Shown here in pieces: positions 37,801 to 49,041 of a DNA stretch of 64,000 nucleotides. The translations under genes were made by a program, and so were the position numbers. This stretch comes from Hydractinia symbiolongicarpus. Taxonomy: Eukaryota > Cnidaria > Hydrozoa > Anthoathecata > Hydractiniidae. Each line of letters begins with the position of its first letter. Position 1 is the stretch's first letter. The notes beneath the pieces were generated by a model. It did not search any database. It was not told the origin of the DNA and saw only the letters and a program-made list of their open reading frames with translations. Where the stretch lies: contig NC_079877.1 of NCBI RefSeq assembly GCF_029227915.1, positions 11,283,351 through 11,347,350 on the forward strand, read 5' to 3'.

Positions 37801-40800
37801 TCATTAGCAAAACTAACATTAATAAAATAGATGAGTTGTGGCGTGATATGTTTTGATTTTCCTTGCACAGGCATAAAACATAAACAAAAGACAATTATGA
37901 TCAAAGATATTAGTGTAAAATAAATGGTGATAAAATATTTAGAGTCTGCCCTTAGACAGAAGATAAAGTTGAGAAAAACAATTTGAATGCATTTTTAATC
38001 ATTTATTCCTATAAATCTCTAAATTAGTGTAAATAACAAATTCGGTCTATGTGGTCCTTTTTTTCTTGGTAGTTAGGATGTGAGTGCGTATACAGTATTT
38101 TATGAATATTCGTACCTCATCTATAAAATTAAGTAAGAAAAACATCCACATTAGGTGCGGTAAATGACTAACCTTTTTGGACAGCCACTCTAATATTTTG
38201 TCTTCGTTCAACTTATATGCTGTAAAGTCATCATCACCCTTGCACGTACAAATATTCTGCAACATCTCTTTATCAACACAATGTTCCAATTTAGCAAGAC
38301 CAATATTGTGGTTGTCGTCATGTAATATGTTATCTAAAGTTGTGTATTGATCCTGTGTGTAAGCAGAGCGAAATGAATTTTTTTCAACACAAACAGTAAA
38401 TGTAAAAAAAAAACCTTTTATCATAAAGTAATTACAGAATTTGTGAGGGTGTAAGGCACAGCTTTTTGTTACTTAGAAATCGAAATTTACATTCATTAAC
38501 AAACACCTACGTAGATGCACTGAAACATGTGCAGGGACACTTAAAAATACAAAATGATACCTAAGAGTCGCATAATAAGAATTAAACCAAGGAGACTAAG
38601 AAAAGCTACGATAACCACAATGACAATATCCGCAACGATATGCAACGAATAGTAGTGTTACCTTTTCTGCAGCTTTTTCAAAATATGGCAGAACCAAAAA
38701 TAGAGGATCAACAGGTGTGACTATGTGCAATGCTCCATCTAATGTAGATACAATAAATAAATAAATAGCTTAAAGGAGAACTAACGATTGATAACAAGTT
38801 GGGCTTAAAATCTTCACTATGGTAAATATAAACTGTGTTAATTTTTTTTTTATATTGGTAAGCTTTGGTTTTTGAGATATTCCCTAAGAATGAAGTAATC
38901 CTACGATTGTTGTTTCGAGTAGGACTTTCTGCGAACTTGTGTGACATAAGTCCAGAGGCATGTAAAAAATTGCATTCTGAATGACGGAGTGAGGGAATGC
39001 TTAACTGCTCATCCTGCGATTGTCTAAGAGTAATTTTATACCTTATTCCATGAAAATAACATTCAATGAAAATAACTAAAATTCACGTTAATTCAATGAC
39101 CGTTAATTAAATGCAGTGTTAATTTAAAGACTGTTAATTTCATGACTCGTTAATCAAAATGCTGTTAATTTGGCGACTTTTTTATAATATTTAAAAGCCT
39201 AAATAATGCAATTTTTTTACAAATTTTCCACTATTTTCTTTCTATCGGACGATGGCTTGAACGGTGTTCTTTTTTCAGCCACCTTTTTTAAAATATAGCT
39301 TTTGTATTATCTTCATACTCTGATCCAAGAGGAAAATTAACTGAAAGCACATTTACTTCCAGGATTTTTAAATTCTTAACACTATCTTTCAAAACAACGA
39401 AAACTTTTATTTCGATCTCCAAATTGCTTTGTAATAGAGGAGACCGCTTCACTATCTAAACCCCGATCGTTAAGCGACAATCATTAAAGTTCATCTTTCA
39501 AAACCAGAACATGCGAAACTCATGGAAAGCATTTCCAAATTGAAAAAGGTTGAAACATCATTAATGCTGGAATAACTAAAATTATTTTTTCATCTTAATA
39601 TAATAGTTTATATATAATTTCAGAAATTTTGCAAAAATAATACTACAAATTTAAAGCCATCCAAGTTTACCTTTTTGCACTGAATCGTCAATAAACCAAG
39701 ATCTATATTCTTCTTTGAACTTCATTAATTCATAAACTTTTTTCTCATAAAACAGAAACAAACTTGGAACACCTGAAATATTAGAACTTGATATGGAAGT
39801 GTTTCTTGATGGAACATCTACGAAAACTTCAACCTGGTATTTACTTCAAGCACTTAGCTTTCTTTTACAGGTTTAAATAAACTTTATTTTCTGCTTTAGG
39901 AAATATCACTTGTCAGACTGAGTTCAAGAGGATCTCCTACTGCCATACATCTTCCAAAAATAGATCCCAAAGTTATTTTAAACAAAATACAGTTGATGAA
40001 AAAAATACCATTATGTGGATGTGGTATCTTATGAAATGATTTTTCGTGATTGTCATCCATCAGCATATCATCTAAATAAAAAAATGGAAACTAAAATTCA
40101 ATCAGTTCGCCTTTACCTGTGTTTCAATACTTTTTACAGTAAGGCATAAAGTTTTCGGCCTGAACTGATTTTGCTTTTAAATTCATGAAACCAGCACATT
40201 CTTAAATTGTTAAAAATTAATCATTGAGAAAGTAGTATTTGTTGTAAATAGGGTAAAGAAAAGAGATCAAAAAATAATTTTTTGAGGAACCATATAGTCA
40301 AAATTTACTCAATAGGTCTTTAAAGATGAATTTAAGGATTTTATGTAAACTTGTGCGGTCACAAGTTTGCAAGAAAATACAAGTACTTGTTACAAGAGCT
40401 TGCATTTTCAAATTGCAAACAACTGCACAAAATTATTTGCATACTCCTTCTAAAAATGGAATGAAAAAGATACAAATACGGGTTCTCGAAATGCAAGGAA
40501 AATGTTTCTTGGTGAGACCCATCAACATAAATGCATCAATCAAATTAAGATGTAGAAGAAAAACAATTCTTCTTCTTACAAAAAGATTAACAATATAAAC
40601 TGAGAGGTTACATTACTTAATATTGGCAGACGTTTTTCATTTGGTAGGATTGATTCCACAAGATTTTTTGAAATAAAGAAAATTGAGAAGTCAAGGAAGG
40701 CAGAGTAGAAAACAGGATAAAGCATAAGTGTAGCTATTATAAAAAAAAAAAATTTATTAGTAAAACTATAATATCTGAAAACTGGTTATTCTTTCAGTGT

Positions 40801-41426
40801 CAAAACTTTTGATAGATTATTATTTCAACATCATGATGTCAACAGTTTTATTAAAAACTTTCCCCTTGCTGGAATGAAATGCTTTTTTATGACGGACAGT
40901 TTATGAAAAATAATTTTTTGAGGAAACAAAGAAACCCATCGTCCAAAGTTTTCTTTGGCTCTCTAAGCGTGAACAAACCAATAAAATCTTCACTGTGCTC
41001 TTTTGCAATAAAACTTTTGGTAAAAATTGTGATATAACATGTCTTACCACGCTAGCATGGGTCTCTAGAAGGTCATAAAATTCAGGTCTAGATTAGTCCC
41101 TATGTTTGTGTGTGCTTTAAGTGTACAAGGTGCAAATCTCTGCTTATGAATAAGATAAATAAGATAAAATAAAATAGACGTAAAAAATGATTATATATAG
41201 CATCTCAAAAAGGACTATTTTTTATTTTTTGACTTGGGAACAATTTCCCTTTTTGCAAACAGGACTTATAACTGACAATGGTCTACAAGTATGAAATAAA
41301 ACCATGGCCTACACAATTTTGACATTACTTACTAGATCCAATCATAATCCATTGTTTTTTCTCTTTTGTTGCCGTTTGCATGTTTGTAGTTGGTAATTTA
41401 TTTATTTGAGATCGTAATGTTGGCAT
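34868..41426 (-). CDS. RNASEH2B: ribonuclease H2 subunit B
   Basis: Non-catalytic subunit of the nuclear RNase H2 trimer, which removes ribonucleotides from DNA and RNA from hybrids; it links the complex to PCNA. Exons in coding order: 41333-41426, 40009-40071, 39671-39772, 38662-38738, 38173-38352, 37034-37136, 36677-36758, 36548-36602, 34868-34972. Phases agree and give 286 aa (human 312). Hallmarks: 'HPHNGVPSLFLFYEKKVYE', 'EEYRSWFIDDSVQ', 'HIVTPVDPLFLVLPYFEKA' (about 90-108), 'KILEWLSKKV' and 'RYAWTTISDYI'. The C-terminal exon has 'KLTSQQKSLLKVNKKGMKS', then 'MTSFF', a PIP-box-like end that lacks the usual Gln. The chosen ATG lies 5 nt after a TTATTTTAG acceptor, so an upstream coding exon is possible. 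Confidence 0.92.
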
Positions 41427-42691
41427 TTGTACTAAAATAAGAAGTATCGTATCTTTGGAAAATATCAACAAATAGCTTTTTAAATAGCTGTATGGTCCTG
41501 GGTGGATGGATTTTTTTTCTTTCTTCCTTGGTTTATGATACAATATATTTTCTTTTTCTCATTGCTACTTTTAAGCAATAGGTAGTCAGTCAAAATGCAA
41601 AATACAATAAGATACACAAATATACCCTTTTCATAGCTACAAATACACTGTGATTGCTGAGATAAAATGGATAACAAAATTTAAAATAAATCATAAAGGA
41701 ACTGTGGAAGAAAGTGCCAAATATTATGTTGTTGACTTTTTATGTGAAATAAGAAACAATTTTTTTTTGCTTAGAAAGACATTTTATTCATAGGAACAAG
41801 TAATCTGATATAGGCAAGTGCTAGAATTTAAAGTTTTATCAGTTGATCAACAACACAGCTACACGAGACTTGACTCTAGACATTCACTTGCCACACAAGA
41901 GGGTGCCGACTTGCTAAAAGTGCCATATGTCAGGGTGGCCGTGAGCATTTTTCCTGTTTTTCAAGGTTTTCGTCTGTATTTATTTATTTATCAAATTTAT
42001 CCAGGATAAAATATTTCAGTTAAAATATCTGCTTTACAAATGTGTCCTGTTTAAAAATAGCTCAAAAATAGTTAATATTTAATAAAATCTAAAAAAAAAA
42101 CAATATGGGAAAAAATAGAAGACAATGTGAAACAAAGGGCAGAGAAAATGATTGAGTGTGGACACAAACTTGAGTAAAGCCGCTACTCAAATAGGACACG
42201 TCTAGAAAACAAAGAAACAAAATTTCATAACATACACCTAACTATAGTATTGCTTCAATTTCTTTTTAACGTTACATAACATTTTTCTTTTCTATTATCT
42301 TTTGGCAACTTGTTGTATGTACCAGCACCCATTTAATTTAAACCACTTTTCGCAACTTCTAATTAACTTTTTGAAACCGCCAGGAAAAGTGTGGGCCCGT
42401 TCAAAATGCAAGGCATGCGAGCTTATTGTTTTTATTTAAATTTTGTCAAGAAGAAGGAATGTGCTATTTTTCGTTTTTCTCTCAGTTTATTATTTGTGGA
42501 ATTTTATTACAGCTATTTATCAAATAAATATACAATATAAAAAACAGTTCTTTTCAGAACTCTTCCACTACTCTTGCTCGACATTACAAGAATAAATTAG
42601 TACATAGTAATAAATGTTTAAAAAAATTCTTAGGGTTGATTCAGGTTTCTCCGGGTGAAATTTTAAGTTTTTTTTAAAAGGAGTTACCTGA
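41427..42691. other. intergenic, RNASEH2B upstream
   Basis: Spacer with a splice-acceptor-like TTCTTATTTTAG on the minus strand at 41432-41443, just before the RNASEH2B ATG. The frames at 41480-41677 (-) and 41818-42009 (+) have no recognisable features. Nothing else was seen. Confidence 0.5.
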
Positions 42692-43555
42692 CAGCCCATG
42701 TGGTTTTGTTCTGCCCAGATTGCGAAAACGGCGTGTTTATAAACAGGACAGCCGGATTATATACGCATGGCCCAATTATGTTTTTTTACCTGATTATGTC
42801 GTGGTGAACGGATTGTGAACCCTGGATAAAATGGCTGACTTAGGCAGGCTGTGATTGACATTTCCTTTAAACTTTTGTGAATGAACCATTGACGATTTAT
42901 TGTTACATGACATTTTTCTCTCCAAGATAGAACACCATTTAAAACTAGACATGGCGACAGAAAAAAAAAACTCCACGTTATTTTCTCTGCACTGCAGGAT
43001 AAAACACTATTGAAAACTAGGTTAAAAAAAATCTCAACGTAATTCTTAGTATAAACTCCTCTTGTGAGTACATTCTAACATAATATATTTTGAAGCAACT
43101 AGATTTTGTGAATGGGTGGGTTTATTTTTATTTTTCGCAGGAATTGAATTCTTGGGATGACCTAAATTTATCATTTTGCGGGAATTAGGTTTGGTGAAAA
43201 GTTATTAAACATGGGAATTCGTTTCATTTGAGAACAACAACAACTTTGCCACCAGGGCTATTTGCTTGTCAGAAGTGATGATGAATGATATAAAAATTAT
43301 GTTCGTTCCATAAGAGAAAAATAATATAAAAACATAAGCGGGCCTGCCCAGATTCTGTTCGTTCTATAAGTCTCAAACAATATTAGACTGTCGTACATAA
43401 GTCAGCCTGGTTATGTTCGTTTTTTAAGTAACAAATGAGATTGTATCAGGCCAAGCCGGTTTATGTTGTACATAAACCGGCTTGGCCTGATTATATTTTG
43501 TTAATTATAAGCGCCAAATTATATTTTTTAACTGTTACACAATAAGTCGGCCTGT
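42692..43555 (-). mobile_element. non-autonomous DNA element, copy B (inverted)
   Basis: Starts CAGCCCATGTGGTTTTGTTC. It runs in reverse orientation through the segments of the element at 2600-3403, for example 'gttctgcccagattgcgaaa', 'aggctgtgattgacatt', 'caactttgccaccagggcta' and 'cataaaccggcttggcctga'. The right end near 43555 is eroded. No coding capacity. Confidence 0.65.
43445..43491. repeat. 22-bp perfect inverted repeat with 3-nt loop
   Basis: Two head-to-head sub-repeats of copy B give arms starting ATCAGGCCAAGCCGGTTT and their exact complement around TGT. This can form a cruciform or strong hairpin. Confidence 0.85.
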
Positions 43556-43564
43556 TCTCCGGTC

Positions 43565-43944
43565 ATGAATCTGCTATACAAGCAATGATAGATGTATACT
43601 CTAGTGAAGAAGCTGAATCTGTATTATTAGTTGATGCTGCAAAAAATTCAATAGCTTGAACCGTAATGCAACACTTCATAATACCAAGATCATTTGCCAA
43701 ATTCTAGCAATATACATTAACAACTGCTATTATAGCCTGCAAGACTTTTGTGGTTGATGAAACTGAACTGAGTTCAAGAGAAGGTACAACTCAAGGCGAC
43801 CTGTTGGGGATGGTCATTTACGCAATAGGACTCACACCATTACTCGATAGAATGAAAAATATTGCTGATATTGATGAGAAATTGGTAGCTTTTGCTGATA
43901 ACTTAACAGCTGTTGGAAAGTTTTCCACCATTAGGAAATGCTAG
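43565..43944 (+). pseudogene. reverse transcriptase fragment with stops
   Basis: Frames here give 'IQAMIDVYSSEEAESVLLVDAAKN', cut by stops, then at 43750-43944 'SREGTTQGDLLGMVIYAIG' and 'LVAFADNLTAVG'. These match the palm of a reverse transcriptase: the first aspartate strand (LLVDA), the GTTQGD primer-grip side, and the F-A-D-D box, here mutated to ADN. The loss of the second catalytic Asp and the in-frame stops show it is inactive. The element class is uncertain. It is cut off by the SINE on its right. Confidence 0.7.
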
Positions 43945-44039
43945 ATAGATAGATGTGCATAATTTACATGGCTAGCCTCACTAATATCGAGGGATATACC
44001 CTGTCTATTATTTTCAGGAGGGGCCATGACTTAGATGGA

Positions 44040-44266
44040 GAGTCCTAGAGTATTTAATGCTCGTTTTGAGCTTCGCAGACCCAATGAGGGCTAGACAACT
44101 CCTGGCAACACACATGGAGCCATCTCCCAAATTTTCCCTCACGTGGCTTGGGTTAACCCAGGGCTATGGCAACATTCACTCGCCCATGTTGAATTGCCGT
44201 CAAGAGGAATCGAACCGCGGTCCCCTCACAGAGTACGAGAGCTATAACCACTAATCTACGGCGCCA
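44040..44266 (-). mobile_element. tRNA-derived SINE
   Basis: On the minus strand the head reads GGCGCCGTAGATTAGTGGTT, with a pol III A box, then after about 30 nt the B box GGTTCGATTCC. The body has 'ccctcacgtggcttgggtta' (plus-strand wording) and is shared with 60110-60180. It separates two reverse transcriptase remnants. The 3' limit and target duplication were not resolved. Confidence 0.65.
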
Positions 44267-44270
44267 CGTA

Positions 44271-44980
44271 GTGATCAAGTCAAATATCTTGGAATCATTC
44301 TGGACTCTGAACTAATCTGGAAATCACAAATTAAAAATACCATTATTAGTCTAAAGAAAGCTAATGGAGCTCTAGCCAAAATCCGTCACCTTCTCCCCAA
44401 AAATATACTCCTGCTGATTTACTATGCCATCTTTTATTCACGTATTTTATACTGTTCACAAGTTTGTGGTCAAAAAAGTTATCGTACACATCGTATTGAA
44501 ATTCTCCAATATCACGCTATCCGACTCATTTCTTTTGGTACTCCCTACACACCACTCAGTTCATTTTACTCCAATCTAGGACTTCTTAAGTTTCCCGACA
44601 TGATCTCTATGCAAATAATTATTTTTCTGCACAACTTAGCTCATAATAGCCTTCCTGACACTATCAAAGATACTTTTTCCATTAACTTTTCTCATGATCA
44701 ACACACTCGTGCTAATCAACAACTGATTTTTCTTGGTAAATTCCTATTTGACTAGTCTTATCTACATAAACTCCTACCTTTTTTGTGTTTTGTATTAGTC
44801 CCAGTGCTGTCTTGTATTTTGTCCTTTTGTGATGTCCTGTCACCACTTTAATTTAAGCTATTTTGCTTTGTGGTGATCTCCTTTCAATAGACTTATTTAC
44901 AACAATACTTATATAATCATTTTTCTATAAAATCATGTACTTTTTGTCTATTGATGAATAAATTATTACTACTAAAAAGA
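44271..44980 (+). pseudogene. LINE (CR1/L2-like) C-terminal end and 3'UTR
   Basis: An open frame from 44271 to the TAG at 44755, without an early ATG, gives 'VKYLGIILDSELIWKSQI', 'LLIYYAIFYSRILYCSQV' and 'LGLLKFPDMISMQIIIFLHN'. This is the thumb and C-terminal part of a CR1/L2-type reverse transcriptase. The end after 'QQLIFLGKF' is shortened. The following 220 bases end in 'ctattgatgaataaattatt', a LINE-like 3'UTR; the same tail recurs at 12308. It is 5'-truncated or broken by the SINE to its left. Confidence 0.75.
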
Positions 44981-45841
44981 CGTGGTTCAATAATGTTGTG
45001 CAAGAGGGAGAAGGGAATAGAAAAGTGGGATAGAGGGAAGGGTAAACCAGACATATCAGATATCAGGATCTCAGGAAGAAAACTTTGACATTTACCCAAA
45101 AGTTGTGTGATACACAACAACGGGCCCCGAAAACCATTTTTGCTTTCCCGCCAGCTGAGACATCAAGACAAGATTAAAAACCGCCAAGGTTGGAGGAAAG
45201 GCGCGAGAACCTCAACGTCCTCGGTGGGCACCAGCAAACTTAAATCGTTTTTAATTAAACCATCTTGGCGCGTTTTTAGAAGGAGCCTGCTTTCTAAGTC
45301 TACAACTAATCAGCTTCTCGAAATTTGAGTATGTTTTTGTTCGACTGATAATCTATCGGTCGTGTGGTGTCGTCCAGCCGGGTCATTGTTCCGGCGTTGT
45401 TTAAGGGCGATTCGCAGGAAAAACCGCATAAAACAATAAATAAATAAATAAAAAATTACCTTGATGTACCAAACAATGGATTTAAAAAAAAGAGGGAACG
45501 AATTTTTCTCGGGTTTCATGTCAAGAAAGATGGACAAATGGTGTCAGATACCTTTCTATAAGGGACTTTGAAAGTATATGAATCTAGTCATATTTTCTTG
45601 TAAATCCGGACGAAAGTGGCGAAGAAGTGATTTTGTGTTAATTATTTCATTCTTTTTTTTGAGGAATGTATAGGCTTACCATCATCATGGCCCCTTTTTC
45701 GCAGTAGTAAGCCATTTTCAGTCAATCTCCAACAATCTCCAACTCATGCATTAAAATATATATAGTAGCCTTGCTATAGATAATCTGCAGAGGTTCAACA
45801 AGGTGATGTGAAATGCACAAGACATAGCTACAAATAAGTCA
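44981..45841. other. intergenic, no gene seen
   Basis: Spacer between the LINE tail and the pogo-like transposon. The frames at 45107 and 45310 have no family features. Confidence 0.5.
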
Positions 45842-46060
45842 TACTTTAATCGGAGAAATTTTAGCAAAACTAAAGTTAGCGTTTTAGCAAGTTTTTTCCA
45901 TTTTCACTAAAATTAATCTTCCGAAAACACGTCAAATCGACAAATCGCTCAATTAATCCACGCTAAATTTTTCAAAAACGCGATTCGCTAAAATAAATTC
46001 AGTTTCCTTGTTTTTTTTGGATTTTTTTTACGATTTTTGCGAAACTTATAAGGGAGCGTG

Positions 46061-47154
46061 TTAAAGCTAACCTCCTAGTTTAAAAAAGTTCATTTTATTC
46101 TGTTTATATTATGTTGAGAATTTGTAATTTAACATTTATTAAGTAAAATTTGAAATAATAAAAAGCTAATATAAAGCCACATTTTCTTGTGTTTACAGCA
46201 TACTTCCTTCTCGCCATTTTTTGATTATTTTTTTTTCTGATTAAACCCAGTTTGACGTCATCTCTTGGATGGCAAAAAAGGTCCCCTGAACATGTTGCCG
46301 CAAAACGATAACTCAGAGAAAAAGAAGAAGAGTAAATTATTGCAACTAAGATTAATTTTGTTAATAATTATAAAATATGTTTTTGTGCTATGGTTTTTTC
46401 TAATAAGAATAATAGAAGTAGCGCTGGAAAGCATTCCTTTTCCAGTCTTCAAACAGGCAAGAAAAAACAAGCTGCGTGTACTCATTAACAGAGTCGACAC
46501 CCTTTCAAAGTCGAGTTTTGATCACTAGAATGTTTTGATCAACGTTGGCAAAAAAGGCTTTGGCAATTCTAAATCTCTGTCTACTTGTCTTTGCATTAGG
46601 CCATATAAAAATTCTGGTATAGGTACTCGCTCTTCTACGTTGCGTCTAAGACTTTTCTATTATATTGTTGCACACTAGACAGGGGATTTATGGGATTTTA
46701 TTTTGTTTTGTGTGCATTGTTGATTCTTCTTTTTTCTTTATTTTTTCATTTCTTATATTAATGTATTTTAATTTATTTTTTGTGTCAAGTTAGGGTTCAT
46801 TCTTTCCTGTTAAGAATTCAGTACCCATTACAAATGTTGAAAAAACAACAACCGCTTTGTCATATATCAAACCGCTTTGTATATATAAAAACATGGGCCA
46901 ACAGCTGAGTCAGCGAAATTATCATCCGGGAGTTGACGTCACAAGCCCTCCTGTGAAGGAATTTATCTACAATCAGGACACAAGATGGCGACTGGCACGA
47001 AGCTTCTTCTCCAGCTAATATTTTACAACTTCAACAACGAATATCTTGCGAACAAATCAAATTAAGTACAAAAGAAATTTTTTCTTTTCGTAATTAGTAC
47101 AATATTTTTAGTTGATTTTCAAATATTTTTTTTAAAGTGGGAGGTAAGTTTTAA
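46061..47154. mobile_element. TTAA-flanked DNA element, copy 2, nested
   Basis: Left end TTAAAGCTAACCTCCTAG, right end reverse-complemented TTAAAACTTACCTCCCAC, with TTAA at both edges. It is homologous to 24466-25728 but shorter (1.09 kb) and diverged in its middle. It lies inside the pogo-like transposon, upstream of the transposase remnant, so it inserted later. It may have removed or separated the DNA-binding half of that gene. Confidence 0.75.
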
Positions 47155-47397
47155 GCCAAATATATAGTTTAAATTTTCTAAGAAATGTTTTTACTGTCAG
47201 TTTATGTAATCTATTGTTAAAAACGAAAAATATTACACAAGTCAATCTAAAACTATTATCTAAAACTGCCGTCATTCTTGTGCCTTTGTCCAACAAGAAT
47301 TTTGTAACTCTCAATATTTATGAACTTTCATCTATGCAAAGGAAGACAGGTGTCGAGACAACAACCCCCCATCCAAAGGTAAACATAGGTAAAGACC

Positions 47398-48174
47398 TTG
47401 CTAGGGCAATTCGATTCAATGGTTCAAATCCGCTCAATGAGTGTAAATGAAAAGCATTTTTCTAATAGCAATGAATCCATTAAATTGTTTAAAGAAATCA
47501 TCATCCCATATGCCAAGAAGGAAAGAATAACCCTGGGTTTGGAGTCCAAACAAAAGGCTCTTGTTATTATGGACGACTTCACTGGACAAATGACAACAGA
47601 TATCAGCAAAATATTCGAGGAAAACAACATTCTAGTAACAAACGTACCACCTAACGTGACAAGATATTACCAACCTTTGGACCTCACTGTCAACGAAAGA
47701 GCCAAACGTTTCATGGCCTAAAAGTTCAATAAATGGTATTCAGATCAGATTACACAACAGTTAGATAGCGGGAAGGTACTGGAAGATGTAGACATAAAGC
47801 TGCGCTTATCAACACTCAAACCCATTCACGCAGTATGGATCGTCGACTTCTACAATTACATGATGTCTGCTGATGGAAAGACAGTCATTGAAAATGGATG
47901 GAATGCTTCAGGATTAGCTGACATGGTTCGTCTTGGCTTGAAGGAATTACCAACATTGGATCCATTCAGTGACATTTACCCTATTATAGATGATATTATG
48001 GATTCGACAGTGGACACAAATATGAATGCCATCTGAAGCCTGGCAATAGATGAAATTGAAGGATACCAAAGACGCAATGAAGAAGAAGCTGACAGCGACA
48101 GTGACGAATGGGAATGCCCAGAACGGAACGCATTTAGTATTTTTGATAAATTTGATGACGAAGAAGATTTGTAA
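47398..48174 (+). pseudogene. DDE transposase (pogo/Tigger family) remnant
   Basis: One continuous frame with only two stops (TAA at 47719, TGA at 48034) encodes the C-terminal two thirds of a pogo/Tigger DDE transposase. 'KALVIMDDFTGQMT' carries the middle catalytic Asp, and 'NNILVTNVPPNVTRYYQPLD' the block before the third acidic residue. 'KFNKWYSDQI', 'RLSTLKPIHAVWIVDFYNYM' and 'LDPFSDI' match the family's tail, and the end is very acidic. The N-terminal CENP-B-like DNA-binding domain and the first Asp are not visible; a TTAA element lies just upstream. Inactive. Confidence 0.82.
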
Positions 48175-48615
48175 TTTTGACATTTTTTTAGTAATTAACA
48201 AAAGATAAAAATCTCGAACAACGTCTCACAACATTTTCAAATTTTTCTCAACACTATTGTTTAAAGTATGACGTCATTCAAAATGTTAAAAATGTTTCAC
48301 AGAATGACGTCACTCTAAAGGAAAACATCTAATTTAAAAGTTAATGAAATTTCCCTTAAAAAATCATTTTTCTTGCTTTCATTCTTAGGTCGGCTTTCAG
48401 GAAATAGTTTGGGCATTAAATATTTTTCTTCAAAATATAGCACTCGCTAAAATTAATCCATGAGAAATTTTCAAAAATAGCGATTCGCTAAAAATAATCA
48501 ACGCGAAATTTTCTGAAACGGCGATTCGCAAAAATAAATAAAAAAATATCAAGATTTTTCGTACTCGCTAATATGCACTAAAATAAATCTCGCTAAAATT
48601 TATCCGATTAAAGTA

Positions 48616-49041
48616 GTTGTTTCTTACGACAATTTAAAGATTTTTAGGGAATATTTCATGGGTTAAATTTGCATGTAATGTGTTTTGCATAAATGCAAAA
48701 AATACCAAGAAGTCGCGTTGCATTTCTTTTAATTTTCAAAATCGCTTCGCATTTTGCTAATTCAAACCTTGGTCGACGTTCATGTAATAGATGACTTTCT
48801 TTAAGCTTTGGGCAAATAGTTTTTTAATGAATCAGGTCTTCTAAAAAGAATTATTAGGCAATTGAATTGCTTTGTTTTGTCTGCCAAAAAAATAAAAACA
48901 AAAATTTATCAAGATAGCAAGTCATTTATATGGAAGGTTATGCTGGCTAGCTAGCTATAGGAAAATTGTGAGTATTTTATATAACGACTATAGTTAAGCG
49001 CCTTCCATTTTGGTTATTCTTAGAATATAACAAAAAACAAA
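48616..49041 (+). other. spacer before CDC20
   Basis: AT-rich stretch that must hold the CDC20 promoter; no core element stands out. TTATTCTTAG at 49023 is an acceptor-like site 18 nt before the CDC20 ATG. Confidence 0.5.

Larger units (their letters stand above)
45842..48615 (+). mobile_element. pogo/Tigger-like DNA transposon, with nested insertion
   Basis: Left end TACTTTAATCGGAGAAATTT, right end reverse-complemented TACTTTAATCGGATAAATTT. Both are followed by 'tagcgattcgctaaaa'-like repeats (45890-46010 and 48430-48600). TA at both edges fits the Tc1/mariner/pogo target. The element carries a DDE transposase remnant at 47398-48174 and is interrupted by a TTAA element at 46061-47154. The subterminal repeats probably bound the transposase. 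Confidence 0.75.

Noticed and set aside
41818-42009. 63-codon plus-strand frame
   Set aside because: No recognisable domain, no splice context and atypical composition for a conserved exon.
47416-47426. B-box-like GGTTCAAATCC
   Set aside because: No acceptor stem or A box at the right distance; it is within the transposase remnant region.
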